The position numbers and the translations under genes were made by a program. The notes below the pieces were generated by a model. It had not been told where the DNA came from. It did no database searches and saw nothing but the letters and a program-made list of their open reading frames with translations. Positions 11,913 to 24,790 of a DNA stretch of 64,000 bases are shown here, in pieces (the stretch's first letter is position 1; each line of letters starts with the position of its first letter). This stretch comes from Entoloma clypeatum. Its lineage: Eukaryota > Basidiomycota > Agaricomycetes > Agaricales > Entolomataceae. Where the stretch lies: positions 4,092,001-4,156,000 of the forward strand of contig OY751493.1 of assembly GCA_963565915.1 (NCBI GenBank). Reading direction: 5' to 3'.

Positions 11913-14010
11913 CTCCCAAATTCTCCCTTTGACCCTCCATTTCTTATAAAAACAAATGTCGTTGATACAGGACCAATTTCGTGGCTATCGGCACCCTTTT
12001 GTCTTTGGGGTTCACTACTTGGGTGGTATCGGCGGTACGCCAAGCTCTGCTCCGCAGGATATCGCCAGCTGAGGAATAATTCCTACGTCTTGCGACAGAT
12101 CATCCCAGAACAGTACGTTGAGATATCATTTCGACGTCCTGGACCTTATACATGGGATTTGACTATCTTATAGCTTACAGAACTCGCAATGTGTCAATGT
12201 TCTGCCGAGCTTCGGCGGCGTCCAAAGTGGTGGAAGCATTTCGAAGAACCTGTTGTAAAGGACGAGTGGGCTGAAGAGGCGCTGGAGCGCGTTTGGGAAG
12301 TCCGCACACCATCGATGGTGACACAGGTGGAGCTGTCCCGCAAACAGGTGGGTGTTCCGATGCTTTTCTCCTCCGGGCTAACGAAGAGTTGTCGTAGGTG
12401 TACTATGTCCTTGACGAACTAGCAGGCTACGCCGCTCTTCGCGATCCTCGGCATGGATGGTAAGCATGATCGTGTTTCACCGTTGTACCTCTGATTTCAC
12501 CTTCAACCAGCCAGGTCTCCTGCTTCGAGCGTATATGGGAGTCTACTTCGCTCCCGTCTCCTTCTCTTCTCAACCATCAACTCTCCCTCCTCCGCCCCAC
12601 CACATCCTCACGCCCTCGAACCTCCCCGTTTCTGCACCTTATCGACCCGTTTCTTTACCCACTAATTTATAACAAAACCCTCGTCTCCCTCTCACGCACT
12701 CGCCCCAACGGCCAACGTCAGCTGCCCCGGGTACAAATACCACAGCCACAGCCACACGCCCCGCGGACCATTCCTGCCCCCGCAGGCAGCGACATCTACA
12801 CCATCTCTACGCACTCCGCCTTCCTCCCCTCAAGCGTCATCATCCCACCGTCTCCCAGCCCAAACACCCCTGTCACATTCGCGTCCTACATCAACAACCT
12901 CCATCCTTCCGTGCACGCACCGCTCTACACCTCCCTTTCCGTCCTTCTCACCTCCTTCATCCCGCTCTTCGAGCACACCCTCACTGACCTCCACCGCAAT
13001 AACTCGCTCATCCAGCGCATCCCCGGCACCTGTCGTTACACAGTATGGGACGAGCCAGAGGAGCCGGAGTACTCGGACGACGACGAGGGGTGGGCGGCGT
13101 ATCAGAGCGAGCTGCGGTGTTGGTTGCTGAACCGCCCGATTAAGCTGCCCGATGTTCCGGAGGGTGGGTATGTCGGTGGGTTAGAGAGCAGGAAGCACAT
13201 AGTGAGGTTAGGCGGGAGGAAGGTGCAGGTGGTGGTGGATGTGACGGAGATATGGCTTGTGAGGACTTCTTCATGACGAAAGCGTGGTTCTAATAATTTA
13301 TGGATAGGAACCTGGGGACCCGCCTTATCCTGGCTCACCGTGGCATGTCGAAGGCATGCGGAATGAGCGCATCGTCGCATGCGGTCTATACTTCACCTCC
13401 ATCGTACGTTCCCTCTGCCTTCATCTTTGGAAACGAAACGGAATATTTAATATGGCGCTAAACTCCATAGGAAAACCTCACCCCCTCCTCCCTTCAATTC
13501 CGCATGGCCGTCACTTATCCCCGTGGCTTCATGGCTGGCGACATCGGCGCCACTCTGCGCACCTGGGGCCTGCGCGACGCCGACGCCTGCCACCAATACA
13601 TCGGCTCGCGCCCCGTAGAGCGCTCCCTCGCCCTCACCTTCCCCAACATATACCAGCACCGCCAGTCCGCCTTTTCGCTCCTCGACCCCACCAAGCCCGG
13701 GCATCAGACTGCCGTGTCCTTCTTACTCGTGGACCCGGAGGTGCAGGGCGTGCTGGGGACGGCCGAGGTGGCCCCGCAGCAGCGAGAGTGGGTGTGGCGG
13801 GCAGTGGACCAGGCGGTTGATCGGCGGGTGCCAGGGGAGGTGGTGGAGCAGATTGTGGACGGCGTGGAGGGGGTGATGGACGTGGATGAGGCGGACAGGT
13901 ATGCCAGGGAGCTGAGAGAGGTGAGGGAGGGGTTTCGGGAGGCGAATGATATGTTTCATTTTTGTATTCCGTTTGATATTTGGAGTGCACCAGATTTTCC
14001 GACGTATTGA
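11913..14010 (+). CDS. DUF4246 family protein
   Basis: A DUF4246 protein, a fungal family often with predicted oxygenase-like fold. Secure exons are 12181-12347, 12398-12459, 12511-13258, 13308-13403 and 13471-14010. Family marks are ELRRRPKWWKHFEEP, VYYVLDELAGYAALRD, the CQVSCFERIWES block, PGSPWHVEGMRNERIVACGLYF (with the HxE pair that could bind a metal) and the C-terminal HFCIPFDIWSAPDFP. An upstream coding exon ending at 12112 (splice 12113-12180) is open back to 11913 but has no ATG, so the true start lies further upstream across an intron or was missed. The stated start is therefore only the limit of the open frame. Function is unknown; a 2-oxoglutarate/iron oxygenase-like role is an inference from the HxE motif. 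Confidence 0.72.
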
Positions 14011-14544
14011 GTTTGATTGACTCGGAATTGCTTTCTTGTAGTTTCTGTATTCATCTGTGTGCTGTTTTCCTGGGGAAGGCTACGTTGAAGGTATGAAGCG
14101 GCACTGGTTTACATAAACCAAGTTGGGCGCATAAGCGGAATTCTGAGATGGTGTGATACTTCGGCGTAGAGTGTGATAATCGTGGGTCATCCCTCAACTT
14201 CGGGATAAGCTCGCCGTTCTTTGGACGTATACACGCCGCAAACACGAGAATAATGGGCCACCGTTTTGTCTGACTGCGATAACCCTCCACGAATCCCGTC
14301 ATCTCGTCAGGCCACAGGTCTTCGAACACAATCCGAATTTCGTCAAGATCCTGGGATTTTGCTTGTGCCGAATACGCGCGGCCTCTGGTGGGGGAGGGAT
14401 AGGAATGAGAGGTTTGCCGTATGCTCTTCAGTTTTCGGTGGACGGGGGCCTCTCACCTCTGGCCAACTCCTTATGATTTCAATTTTAACCTATGTGAAAA
14501 AAAATTGGAGGAACAGACCTTGCGCGCAAGATAACACTTCACCA
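14011..14544. other. intergenic, convergent 3' flanks
   Basis: This lies between the ends of the DUF4246 gene and the minus-strand F-box gene. A 92-codon minus open frame at 14051-14329 has no family resemblance, and I do not call it. Confidence 0.4.
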
Positions 14545-16296
14545 TCAAGGGCGTGCATGGTAAAATTTGATGTTCGAGTGCCTGACCCCATATTGCTTTT
14601 GGAGTTCACATATTTGATTAGAGAATCGATCGAGGAGCCTGTCACTGACGCCCCTGACATGGATATGAGCGGTGGTTATGCCAGGTGAAAGACCCGGTTG
14701 TTCTGCTTGCGGCGCACTAGACCACTGAGTCCTCAACATGTCCGCAAATGCTTCTGAATGAGCAAAGGCGACACGGGTCGTGAGTGACGTTAATTTGGGG
14801 AGAATTTGTCCGTGCGCTATGAGCTGCATCATAGCCGGAGGAAGATTACTGTGACAGTCTTCGGCCTTGATAGAGGTGACGAACGTCAGAGGAGCCAATA
14901 TTCTTGGCAAAGGATGATGACTTCCCCAATACCCCAATTCTGAGCGGAGTGTAGGGAGGGACAAGCCATTAATCATCGCCGCAAGTTCGATCGGAGGATC
15001 TTGTATTTCTGCTGGTATATCGAAATTGAACTGTTCAAGCATAGGAAATCTGAAGGGTCGCAGATAATCGCAATACAAGTCCATCGAATGCTCATCGAGA
15101 CCACCAATTGAAAGCGTTAGCTCTTGTAGATTGGAAAGAAGAATGCTGCCGCCTGAATAGACTCTAGCTTGAGACAAATCCAGCTCGGTGATGGGCTCAT
15201 CGGCATCATTGCAGAGGCAAAGATGACATACACGAAGGTTGGTGCAACGAATCATCAGCTCGTGTGCAACAACTTTGTGCATATATATCATCATGAAATC
15301 AACGCGAGTGAGCTGAGACCAAGGTAAGCTCATTGGGAGAGGAAATGATCGAAATGGCGGCCTAGATTCTTCGTTTGATATGATGCTGATGTGCTGGAGC
15401 CTAGGGGCTCCTCTAAAGACACAAGCCTCCTCGGCAGGAATCGTTGTGGGTAAGAGGCAAGACAGCTCGACGGATTCCATCGCATCAAACAGACCAGCCG
15501 GTAGACAAAGGAACTCGCGAAGTCTACTCGGGTTGAGGGTGAGTGATAAAACTGTGAATTGGCTAGATCGTGGTAGGATGATTTCGCGAATAAAAGGTGA
15601 AGCATATTCCGGTACTTGTGCTATAAACCGCAAAGGCGAGTGGCCGCAACGGCTGAAAGGCTCGTTCAACAGTGGCAGATCGTGCTCGATTCCATCGAAG
15701 CTAATGGAACTCCAAAGACGTGGGTCTGTCATGACTATTTGGTGCCACCTTGAGCAAACCTGGCTCAATATCTCTGGTATTGTCGAAGATCGGTGATGGC
15801 GCCGTGGGATGTGGACCGCTGTATCTGTACCTAGACAGTGCAGGAAGATATCCGCCAATAACTCGGATGGGAGATGTTTCTGGGGAGCGATCGCTATGCG
15901 GAGCCTGTCCATGTGTGTCAGATACTTTGCGCGCGTGCGTTTGAGCTGGGAAATCTGGGACTCGAGAGTTTCAAGGTCAGCAAGTACATCATTGAGAACA
16001 TTGGCAATGTGCAATCTCTGTGGCTCAGGTAGAATGTCGTTGGTTGTCCCCAATCCTGCAATCATCATGGAATCGAGCTGAATGTTTCGAAGACTATCAG
16101 GATGACCGTGTGATGGCCAACAGCTCTGATCAAGAAGCAGTTTAAACAGCACCTCCGTGAAAACGTCTTCTCTTGAGCGGGCCGTCGGATGAAAGTCGTT
16201 CATGTTACTCCTTCGAATATTGTATGGATGATTGACCCTTTTTGCAACTGGATGGATGTCGCAGTTGAACGAAGGGAGAGTCGCAAATTCGAACAA
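14545..16296 (-). CDS. F-box protein, local family copy A (intact)
   Basis: A 583-residue single-exon protein of the expanded agaricomycete F-box family. The conserved lead-in NDILPEPQRLHIANVLNDVL forms a helix/coiled coil (about residues 85-140). It runs into the F-box HLPSELLADIFLHCLG...ILSQVCSRWHQIVMTDPRLWSSI (about 147-205). Leucine-rich repeat-like sequence follows to the C-terminus, presumably for substrate binding. The protein should act as an SCF ubiquitin-ligase adaptor through Skp1. It is full length with no internal stop, unlike three related copies at 25.6-30 kb; another intact relative sits at 59.5-61.2 kb. The start MFEFATLP could be replaced by the internal MNDFHPTARS, since both are upstream of the conserved part. 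Confidence 0.78.
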   Translation of the reverse strand: MFEFATLPSFNCDIHPVAKRVNHPYNIRRSNMNDFHPTARSREDVFTEVLFKLLLDQSCWPSHGHPDSLRNIQLDSMMIAGLGTTNDILPEPQRLHIANVLNDVLADLETLESQISQLKRTRAKYLTHMDRLRIAIAPQKHLPSELLADIFLHCLGTDTAVHIPRRHHRSSTIPEILSQVCSRWHQIVMTDPRLWSSISFDGIEHDLPLLNEPFSRCGHSPLRFIAQVPEYASPFIREIILPRSSQFTVLSLTLNPSRLREFLCLPAGLFDAMESVELSCLLPTTIPAEEACVFRGAPRLQHISIISNEESRPPFRSFPLPMSLPWSQLTRVDFMMIYMHKVVAHELMIRCTNLRVCHLCLCNDADEPITELDLSQARVYSGGSILLSNLQELTLSIGGLDEHSMDLYCDYLRPFRFPMLEQFNFDIPAEIQDPPIELAAMINGLSLPTLRSELGYWGSHHPLPRILAPLTFVTSIKAEDCHSNLPPAMMQLIAHGQILPKLTSLTTRVAFAHSEAFADMLRTQWSSAPQAEQPGLSPGITTAHIHVRGVSDRLLDRFSNQICELQKQYGVRHSNIKFYHARP

Positions 16297-16719
16297 GTCT
16301 AAATTGAACTCCGAAGCTTCAAGAACTTGAACTTACCTCCGTTCAATTTACGCCAAACTTACCATCCAGTCATATAGATACCTTGTTGCCACGATTAATT
16401 TATTCCAAACTCAACATCGCGAATATTTGGACATTTTGTAATACGATAAACTTGGTAGACTATGGGTAAGTTGCTCGTTTCGACACCCTCCCCGGGAGCT
16501 TGTTAATCACCATCTTTCGCGTTATCCACATCCATTCTCATCCTCAGTAGCATCTCCCTCATACCGGTTCCCAGCAGCACCCTGGATACTCCCCGCGGCA
16601 TCTTTGCGCTGTGGTTTCGACCGCTGTCTTGACTCAGACTGCACCTGAGGCCTGAAATGTTATGTCGCCCCCCGACCTGCACTTCACGGGTTTTGAGCTG
16701 AACACGTGGATCCGAGCCT
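16297..16719. other. intergenic
   Basis: Upstream region of F-box copy A and 3' flank of the FunK1 gene. No coding signal or repeat was noted. Confidence 0.4.
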
Positions 16720-18159
16720 TCAACGCTTCAACTCCCCATCGGATTCCCAATCACAATCGGGATCCTCAAGAGTGTCGGTGAGGGCTCCCGCTAACCAGTC
16801 TCTATCCTCCATAATTTCGAGCGCTATGGCCCGAGCCTCCTCTGAAAGCTTCTGCTGCCGCTCCGCAAGCCCCTGCCGCCGCTTCTTTCTTTCATCCATG
16901 TTGTTCGGGCCAACCTGCATCACTAGGGGGGGAGGCTCAGAATACCTGTGCTGTAGAACTCGGCGCAACGATGCTAGGGTGGAAATGAGACCTTGGTTGG
17001 CGACGCGCACAGAGGCAAGGTACCCCTCGTTCTGCAAGAAACGTAGCCTTGCCTGGCCCAAAACACGTTTCTCCCTATCTCTGAAGGAATGTTCAAAAAT
17101 GTCGTACATCATATTGGAAAGGGCTGCTGCCGAGAGTGTATGTTTGCCATATTTTAAGAACATCCACACAAGGACGTGATAGAATGATTCTTCGTCATTA
17201 AGGCGGTCCGGGACGGGAGGGGGCACGTCGGGGTCCGTCCTCAGAAGCCTGATTGCCATGAATTGCCACGTTCCCTGAACAAGACGTCAGGTTGCGTGCC
17301 GCAAGAAAGAAAATCGTCGACAGACCATGCGTTCCAACGCACTGCCATCGTCGCCTGGATCCGCGACCTCAGCGCTGAGATCTGTTCTAAGGTCCCAGTC
17401 ACACAAGAAGCCCTTCATAACACCATCGACGCGCTTCATCATGATGTTAGTAACACTGATATCACGATGAAGGATCTTGGCATCGCCATGGGCATGACAG
17501 TGTGCTGGGTTGAAAAATAATCAGATACACAAAGTGCGGCTAGAAGTCACAAGGATTTCTCTTGTGTATAGCAGCATCGCGTACGATAGAAACCAGTTGT
17601 TTAGCGGTAGTTGCGGCCTCCAGGCTAGCGTCCATTGTATCAAGAACGAGGCGGTAGCATCGCGACGTCCGAAGGAACCGGGAAGTAGTCCTATTTGTTT
17701 CGATGTTGTCCTTGTTCCATTCCTGAGTCGAAGTGATTTGTTCTTTGACATCCCGCTCTGGTATCAGACCGTTCCCTTTGGTGCGCCAAGTGTCTTTCAA
17801 AAAGAAAACCTTGCCATCGCGCTCAGTGAAAGTGCGCGTGGACCGGCCGATTGAACTTGAAATTCTGGCGTATATCTTCTCTTCGCATGCGAAGTATGTG
17901 TCTTTGTTGATGATCATAGAAATAAGTGGTTCGTGCACTTCGCAGCGAAGCTTGTGTCTGATCGCGGCCACTAGACGGTTAGTGGAGTTAACGTTGAAGG
18001 TAGTGGCGAGCCTCGCGGGTGGCATAGTTGAATCGCCTGGAGGATAGGTAGACCACTTTAGAACCCCAGTCGAGCCTCTCTGTGACTACAACTCCACTTC
18101 TGTCCCAGTGCAAAAGCCTCATGTATTTAGGGAAGACGAGGGCAGAGAAGACGTGCGTA

Positions 18160-19049
18160 TAAGCCGTGTTGTCGGAGATGTTGGAGGACTTCGCGGACAT
18201 GCTTCCGATGCTTGGAGGGAGAGTCGGAGTAGATGAGGATGTCGTCGAGATATATGGTAACATACTTATTGAGCAGGTTGTGGAAGATGTCGTTCATGAA
18301 GCGTTGAAAAACGGCTGGGGAGTTGGTGAGTCCAAATGGCATGACAAGCCATTCAAAAGATCCATAGCGCGTGCGGAAGGCGGTTTTCCATTCATCTCCT
18401 TCCGCTATGTGGACGAGGTGATAGGCATGTCGGAGGTCGAGAGCCGTATAAACACTGGCTTTTCCAGTGGTCTGGAGAAGGTCGGATATGAGCGGAAGTG
18501 GATATCGGTCCTTCTTTGAGATTTTGTTAAGACCACGGAAATCGACGCAAAGACGAAGGGAGCCATCCTTTTTATGAACGAAAAGGACGGGAGCACCGTG
18601 CGGAGAGGAAGAGGGTCGGATGAATCCAATGGACTGTGCGGAGAGGAAGAGGGTCGGATAAATCCAATGGTGAGGTGTTCGTCAATGAATTTACGGAGGG
18701 CATTGAGTTTGGTTTGTGAAAGGGAGTAGATCAGACCGAACGGAGAAGTGGAGCCCTCTTCAAGTTTGATCTTGAGGTTGTAGGGATGGTGGGGTGGAAG
18801 AGTGTCTGCTTTTCCTTTACTGAAGACGTCAGCATAGTCGTGGTATTCTTCGGGTACGTTTGTCAAGTCGGGGGTGTCGGAAGCGGATGCGGAGTGAGCG
18901 GAAACGGAGGGAGTCGAAAGGTGAAGTCGAAAGGATTGTGTACCAGGCAATTTGCATGCCCTCATAAATGTGGCTGCGTTAATGAGTGAAATCTGCGGAG
19001 CAGACTGCGGAGGTACGATCAGAGGTTCCGGAGGAGGAAGCGTAGCTGT
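18160..19049 (-). mobile_element. Ty3/gypsy pol fragment (protease end to reverse transcriptase), no LTRs
   Basis: Minus-strand sequence typical of fungal Ty3/gypsy pol. The protease/RT linker ISLINAATFMRACKLPG leads to VPEEYHDYADVFSKGKAD and the RT domain start, then the substrate-contact [19 protein letters not shown] and the catalytic YLDDILIYS. It stops abruptly after the LRQHGLY segment, where RNase H and integrase should follow. There is no gag, no integrase and no LTR, so this is a dead fragment. It is flanked by TACG at 18156-18159 and 19050-19053 inside the FunK1 gene, and a 38 bp spaced duplication disrupts its frame. Confidence 0.82.
18601..18672. repeat. 38 bp tandem duplication inside the RT fragment
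   Basis: The block beginning CGGAGAGGAAGAGGGTCGGA at 18601 is repeated from 18639, with one mismatch over about 32 bases. Thirty-eight is not a multiple of three, so the duplication shifts the reverse-transcriptase frame. Confidence 0.85.
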
Positions 19050-19593
19050 CGTAGCTGCATGAGCGGTGGCGTAAAGTGTTATTTGACCGAGGGTCTCCTC
19101 CGGCTTCTGACCCTTCCGCTCGATAGGTTTCTCCAGAGTGTCCTCGAACGGATCGTCGCTTTCGCCAACTTCAAACTCGATCATCATCTCAGACTTCTTG
19201 AAATCTTGGATTGCATCCCTTCCCGGTTGGTAGCTCCCCTTGCTATACAGCGACGCGTCTGGTTTGACCTCTTTGCCATCGAAATCTTGTGCAGGATTGT
19301 CATGTATATCTACCACCATCATAGTCGGGCACACAGCCTGCATAGCTTCGATCTTGGTGAAATATAGCCTATCAGAAACGTGAAGAGCAGGGAAATAACG
19401 CAGAACGGACCCAAGGCTTGTACATGCGTGACTCGACCTTCTTCCCCTCTAGTTTCTTCATCTCTGTCTTGAAGGTCGTAATGTTTTGAGCTGTGCCAAG
19501 GTTGTAGCCCTCGGTAGGTTCCTTCATATAGCGGCCCAGGAAGACCGCGCCCTTGTATGGCCCGGTCACGACGCCAGAGATCTCGTTATGCAT

Positions 19594-20411
19594 AGCGTGA
19601 ATTCGGGCGTCCCGGCCAACGCAGCCGGAGCTGGTTGTGGCGGCCGTGCTGAGTTGATTGTTGAGCGTCCTCGAGGCGGGTTATTTGGCCGATCATGGCG
19701 TGACAGCAATAGTCGGGTCAATAGTACTGTTGATGGTGTTGGTTGAGTTCAACTTTGAATTTCGACGACTTTTATAGGAAACTGTCTGTAATGTCAGCGC
19801 TTAGGCACTGACTGCCTGACTTACTACATTTTGGTGAGGGACGATCGATACCTCTGAAGTATATCTCATACTAACGTCGATCGAGCTTATTATGGTTGGC
19901 TTAAACTATCCAGCTATTTTCTGGAGAATAAACCCTTCTGAGGCTGGAATCGCTACTATAGGTGTCTTGCCCTTGAAAATGTAGAATGTTATGTTGAAGG
20001 CATGATGGTCTCGAGAATCACAACAATGTAATCGTCGATATACAACAAAGCGAGCTGGGGTCGGGGTCGAAGAATGCCGATATTCGGTTTTGGCCTGCGT
20101 AGTTGCCCTACAGCTCTCAATTGGTGGTGTTGTACGTACTCGAGTCTCGATGTATCTTCAAGTTATTCAGACCAGACAGACGTTTGGTTATCCACCAATG
20201 GCAGACTACGCTGTTCGGGTTGCCTCGTAATCCTTTCCGAACATCTTTTCACTTCTAGTCTTATTAGGATAACAGATACTATATCACCAAATGAGCCTCA
20301 GCCAGATTTAAACGAGCTTTTGACATCGACGTACCTAGAGAAACAAGTAGATTCCAATTCCATGATATGAAACAAATTAGAATGATCCCATCTACCCACA
20401 ACTCCTCTCAT
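19594..20411. other. intergenic, 0.8 kb
   Basis: The probable FunK1 promoter and start region lies at the left end; the true FunK1 start may extend slightly above 19593. The rest is AT-rich, with short open frames that match nothing. No LTR or terminal repeat could be paired with the pol fragment. Confidence 0.4.
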
Positions 20412-21941
<1,530 letters not shown>

Positions 21942-22120
21942 TATAGTGGCAGGTATAGCTAGCGTGGAGGTGGGCGGAAGGATGAAGTACTTGGATTAGG
22001 ATAACAAATCTGAGGACCGGGGACAGTAATCAATCACCATGTGCACAGAAGCGCATGGAAACCCGGTTTCTTCCCGATTTCCACTAAGTATCTCTACAAT
22101 ACAACGACGTGGTCAACGTT

Positions 22121-24771
22121 TCAACCCTCATCCATCTTAGCATCGCCTTCAGCAGTCACCGGCTCTTCTATAGGAGGAGGCAGGACCGTCAAAGTCATCG
22201 GACTGTCAACGCCATGTTCCTCCAAAGCGGCAGCGCCATTAACCCCAGGCGCCGGCAATTCCTCTTCCTTCTGTACCCTTTCCCTTTCTTGTGTCTCCTT
22301 CTCAATCTCTTTAATGAGCAGTTCGATATCGCCTGTCCCAATCTTGCCGAAGTGTTGTAAGCATTGATCGCGGGCCGTCCGGAGCGCGAGCCATGCCCAG
22401 CGTTGCTTGTTCTGATAAAAAGTTGGAGTTCAGAAGCAGATAGGGTTTAAAATGTCGAGTGGTTTCTTACCTCTTCGAGTTTCAAGAGTTGTTCGTCTGC
22501 GGGAAGTTTCGGCTCGCTGGGAGCTGCCTGAGGCTGTGCTGGAGCTGCTTGGGGTGTAGGTGGGGTCGTTTCGACGGCGGGTACAGGTGTTGGTGTTTCT
22601 GTGACGTCTTTCATTACCACGTCTTGTGACGGTGATGGTTTCAAGGGCGGCGGGCCAGGCTTTGGGGGGAGAGAAGGATGGAGAGGAGAGGCAGGCGCAT
22701 TGGCGGGACGTGGCGCTGTCAGTGTCGTATCCATAGGAGCAGGCGTGGAAGGCTCTGAAGGTTTGACAGCTTGTACAACAGCTCCTTCCTCTGCTTTTGC
22801 TGCATCGGCTGCCCTGGCCTTGGCCAGTGTAATTCGCTCTGCAGCTCTAGCTAGATTCCTTTTCCGCATGTCAATTTTAGCGTCCTCCTGCTTGATTTTC
22901 TTCACGAAGTCCTTCACATCTCCTGGCCTATGGATCGTGTTGAGAATCATAGGTATGACGTTGTGATGTGGAAAACTTACTGGAAAGGAGTCTGCAAGTC
23001 TTCCAGGCCCCGACAGCCCATCTCCCATATTTCAGTCAATGGTGCCGTGCCTAATCGCCATTCCCAATCAGCCGGTGGTTGCATCATCTCTTCTCTTTTC
23101 TCCCTTGTCACCTCGAATAAACCAATCTTCTTGCCATCGACCTCGACAAATGCTGGCTCCTTATCGAACGGCGCACAAAGTTCATTCTTCCACTTCACCC
23201 AGTTCTTCTCGCGTTCAAGTGTCATCCCGACGGTCTCTGCAAATGCTCGGCCATTTGGTGTTGTTTGTCGAAGTTCCTCCATGACTTTGGTCACGGTCTC
23301 TTGCACCCACTGGGCCTCAGTGGGTTCAAGGGTGAACTCCATTTGTAGTGAACGATTTCGGGGTGTTACCCAATTAGCTTTGGCTGCCTTGGTAAAGGTA
23401 AGAAGGTGATTGAGGAGGATGAGCAGTTGAAATAAGAATTGACGTCGGAAGTGGGTATCGGCGATCTAATTGTAATCGTCAGCTTGGTTCCAAGCAGAGA
23501 GAAAGTGAACGAACTTCGAGGTCGATCAGGTCGGGACTTGTCAGGAATTTCGCAAAGAAATATTCAGTGACATGTGTATCTTCGCTGTCTGGCTCTCGCT
23601 TCCGTTTCAGCGATGCAGCCCCTGTAGCCCCTGCTCTGCTTCCCATCATGGCGCGATCTTTGGCAGTGGCCTCTTTGATGACAGGCAACACTTTGTTGAC
23701 CGCCTCCTTAAACTGTGGTAACGTCTCGGGGTTGATGAATATTGGCGGTTTTGAGAATGGTAGTTGGAGCGACCAGAAGGTGTTGTAGAAGTCTGGAAAA
23801 GGGTATTAGTGATAGTATACAAAATCAAAGGACTGCGAGCATACCTGATTTCTTCTCAGACAAATTTCCAAAGGTCTTCTTCACCTCCCCGTCATCTACC
23901 TGCATCGCGTCTCCGCCAGGTTCCTCTTTTACCGGCTCTGCCGCAGCTTCTTCCTTGACCGGTTCTGGTTTCTTCTTCTCCAAATCCTTCAAACCCTCCC
24001 AGGTAGGTCCGTATTCACCTCTCAGGTTGACACCGCTCCGTTCACCGAGGGGGAACACACCACTGAGAAACGTCAATATCCTGCCACAAAAGATGGTAGT
24101 TGATCCCATTTTGGAAAGGCGTCGTAGCAAGTCATTAAGCGTCCGTAGAAGTATGAGAGCCTTGCCCTTCTGAGGAACCATGCCTTCCGTGAGCCTGGCA
24201 GCACGAGCCTCAATCCATGAGAAGATGTGAGAGCAAGATGTGATGGTCTGGGTTTCAAGCAGATCTTGGAGAACAACGAATGGAAAGGGTTGCTCGCAAG
24301 CATCTATATGAGAAAAAATGTTATGAAGGTGAACCAACGAGACTTGGGTATGCGCACCGTGCTCGGTGAATGCCAAGACGACATCAAGTTTGTCCCGAAG
24401 CTCATCGTAATAAGTGGTGTTTTCTTCCTTCAAAGCTTTACCCTCCGTAGCCTAGCATTTCCTCAATAAAGATCGCTCGTTCCAGAGAAACCAAAACTGA
24501 CTGCTAGGAGGAATATATCATTCTTCAAGACATACTCCCATTGACTTTTCAAATTGTCGGGAGAAAGCTTTCCGCGTGGTTTCTCAAGGGCTTCCCTGAC
24601 AAGTTGTCCGAGCTTGTTTTGGTCAATGGGCCGAGGAGGAAGAGATTTCAAAAGAGCGGCAAGAATGGGCTGGAGCGACGCTAACGACATGGAGGGGTCG
24701 CCTTGACTGGTCACGTGTTCGTCAGAACGCGACGGTTGCTTATCGATTTTTGAAGAGCTCTCAATCACCAC
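22121..24771 (-). CDS. THO complex subunit 1 (Hpr1/THOC1 family)
   Basis: A multi-exon gene for the THOC1-type transcription elongation factor, part of the nuclear THO/TREX complex that couples transcription to mRNA export. Family marks are [19 protein letters not shown], the long helical segment [34 protein letters not shown] (highly typical), [20 protein letters not shown] and LNLRG-like NLRGEYG. An acidic insert and [16 protein letters not shown] follow. Later exons give [46 protein letters not shown], and a lysine/proline-rich tail with [18 protein letters not shown]. The tail is low complexity. Start MVIESSSK (24769-24771) or the internal [10 protein letters not shown] (24688-24690) are both possible. 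The gene is head to head with the Pin1 gene, only 19 bp from it if the first start is used. Confidence 0.87.
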
Positions 24772-24790
24772 CTCTGATTTTGAGAAAGAA

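Larger units (their letters stand above)
16720..19593 (-). pseudogene. FunK1 fungal-type protein kinase, split by a gypsy pol fragment
   Basis: On the minus strand the N-terminal part (about 19593-19054) carries FunK1 marks: GPYKGAVFLGRYMKEPTEGY, TAQNITTF, VVDIHDNPAQ, KPDASLY, MMIEFEV, DPFEDT and TLGQITLY. The gene resumes at 18155 with [21 protein letters not shown] and runs on to the kinase core, including FFLKDTW, the catalytic loop ILHRDISVTNIM and FLCDWDL. The last exon (about 17275-16720) contains GTWQFMAIRLLR and the C-terminal lobe. Introns split the core near 17548-17504 and 17325-17276. An 890 bp retroelement piece sits between flanking TACG copies, and there is a likely one-base frame break near 18000, where two frames abut (EARHYL and FNVNST). 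The gene should therefore be inactive. FunK1 kinases are a large basidiomycete family of uncertain role. Confidence 0.72.

Noticed and set aside
20074..20370. A 98-codon plus frame between FunK1 and the epimerase
   Set aside because: No codon or family evidence; likely chance in AT-rich spacer.
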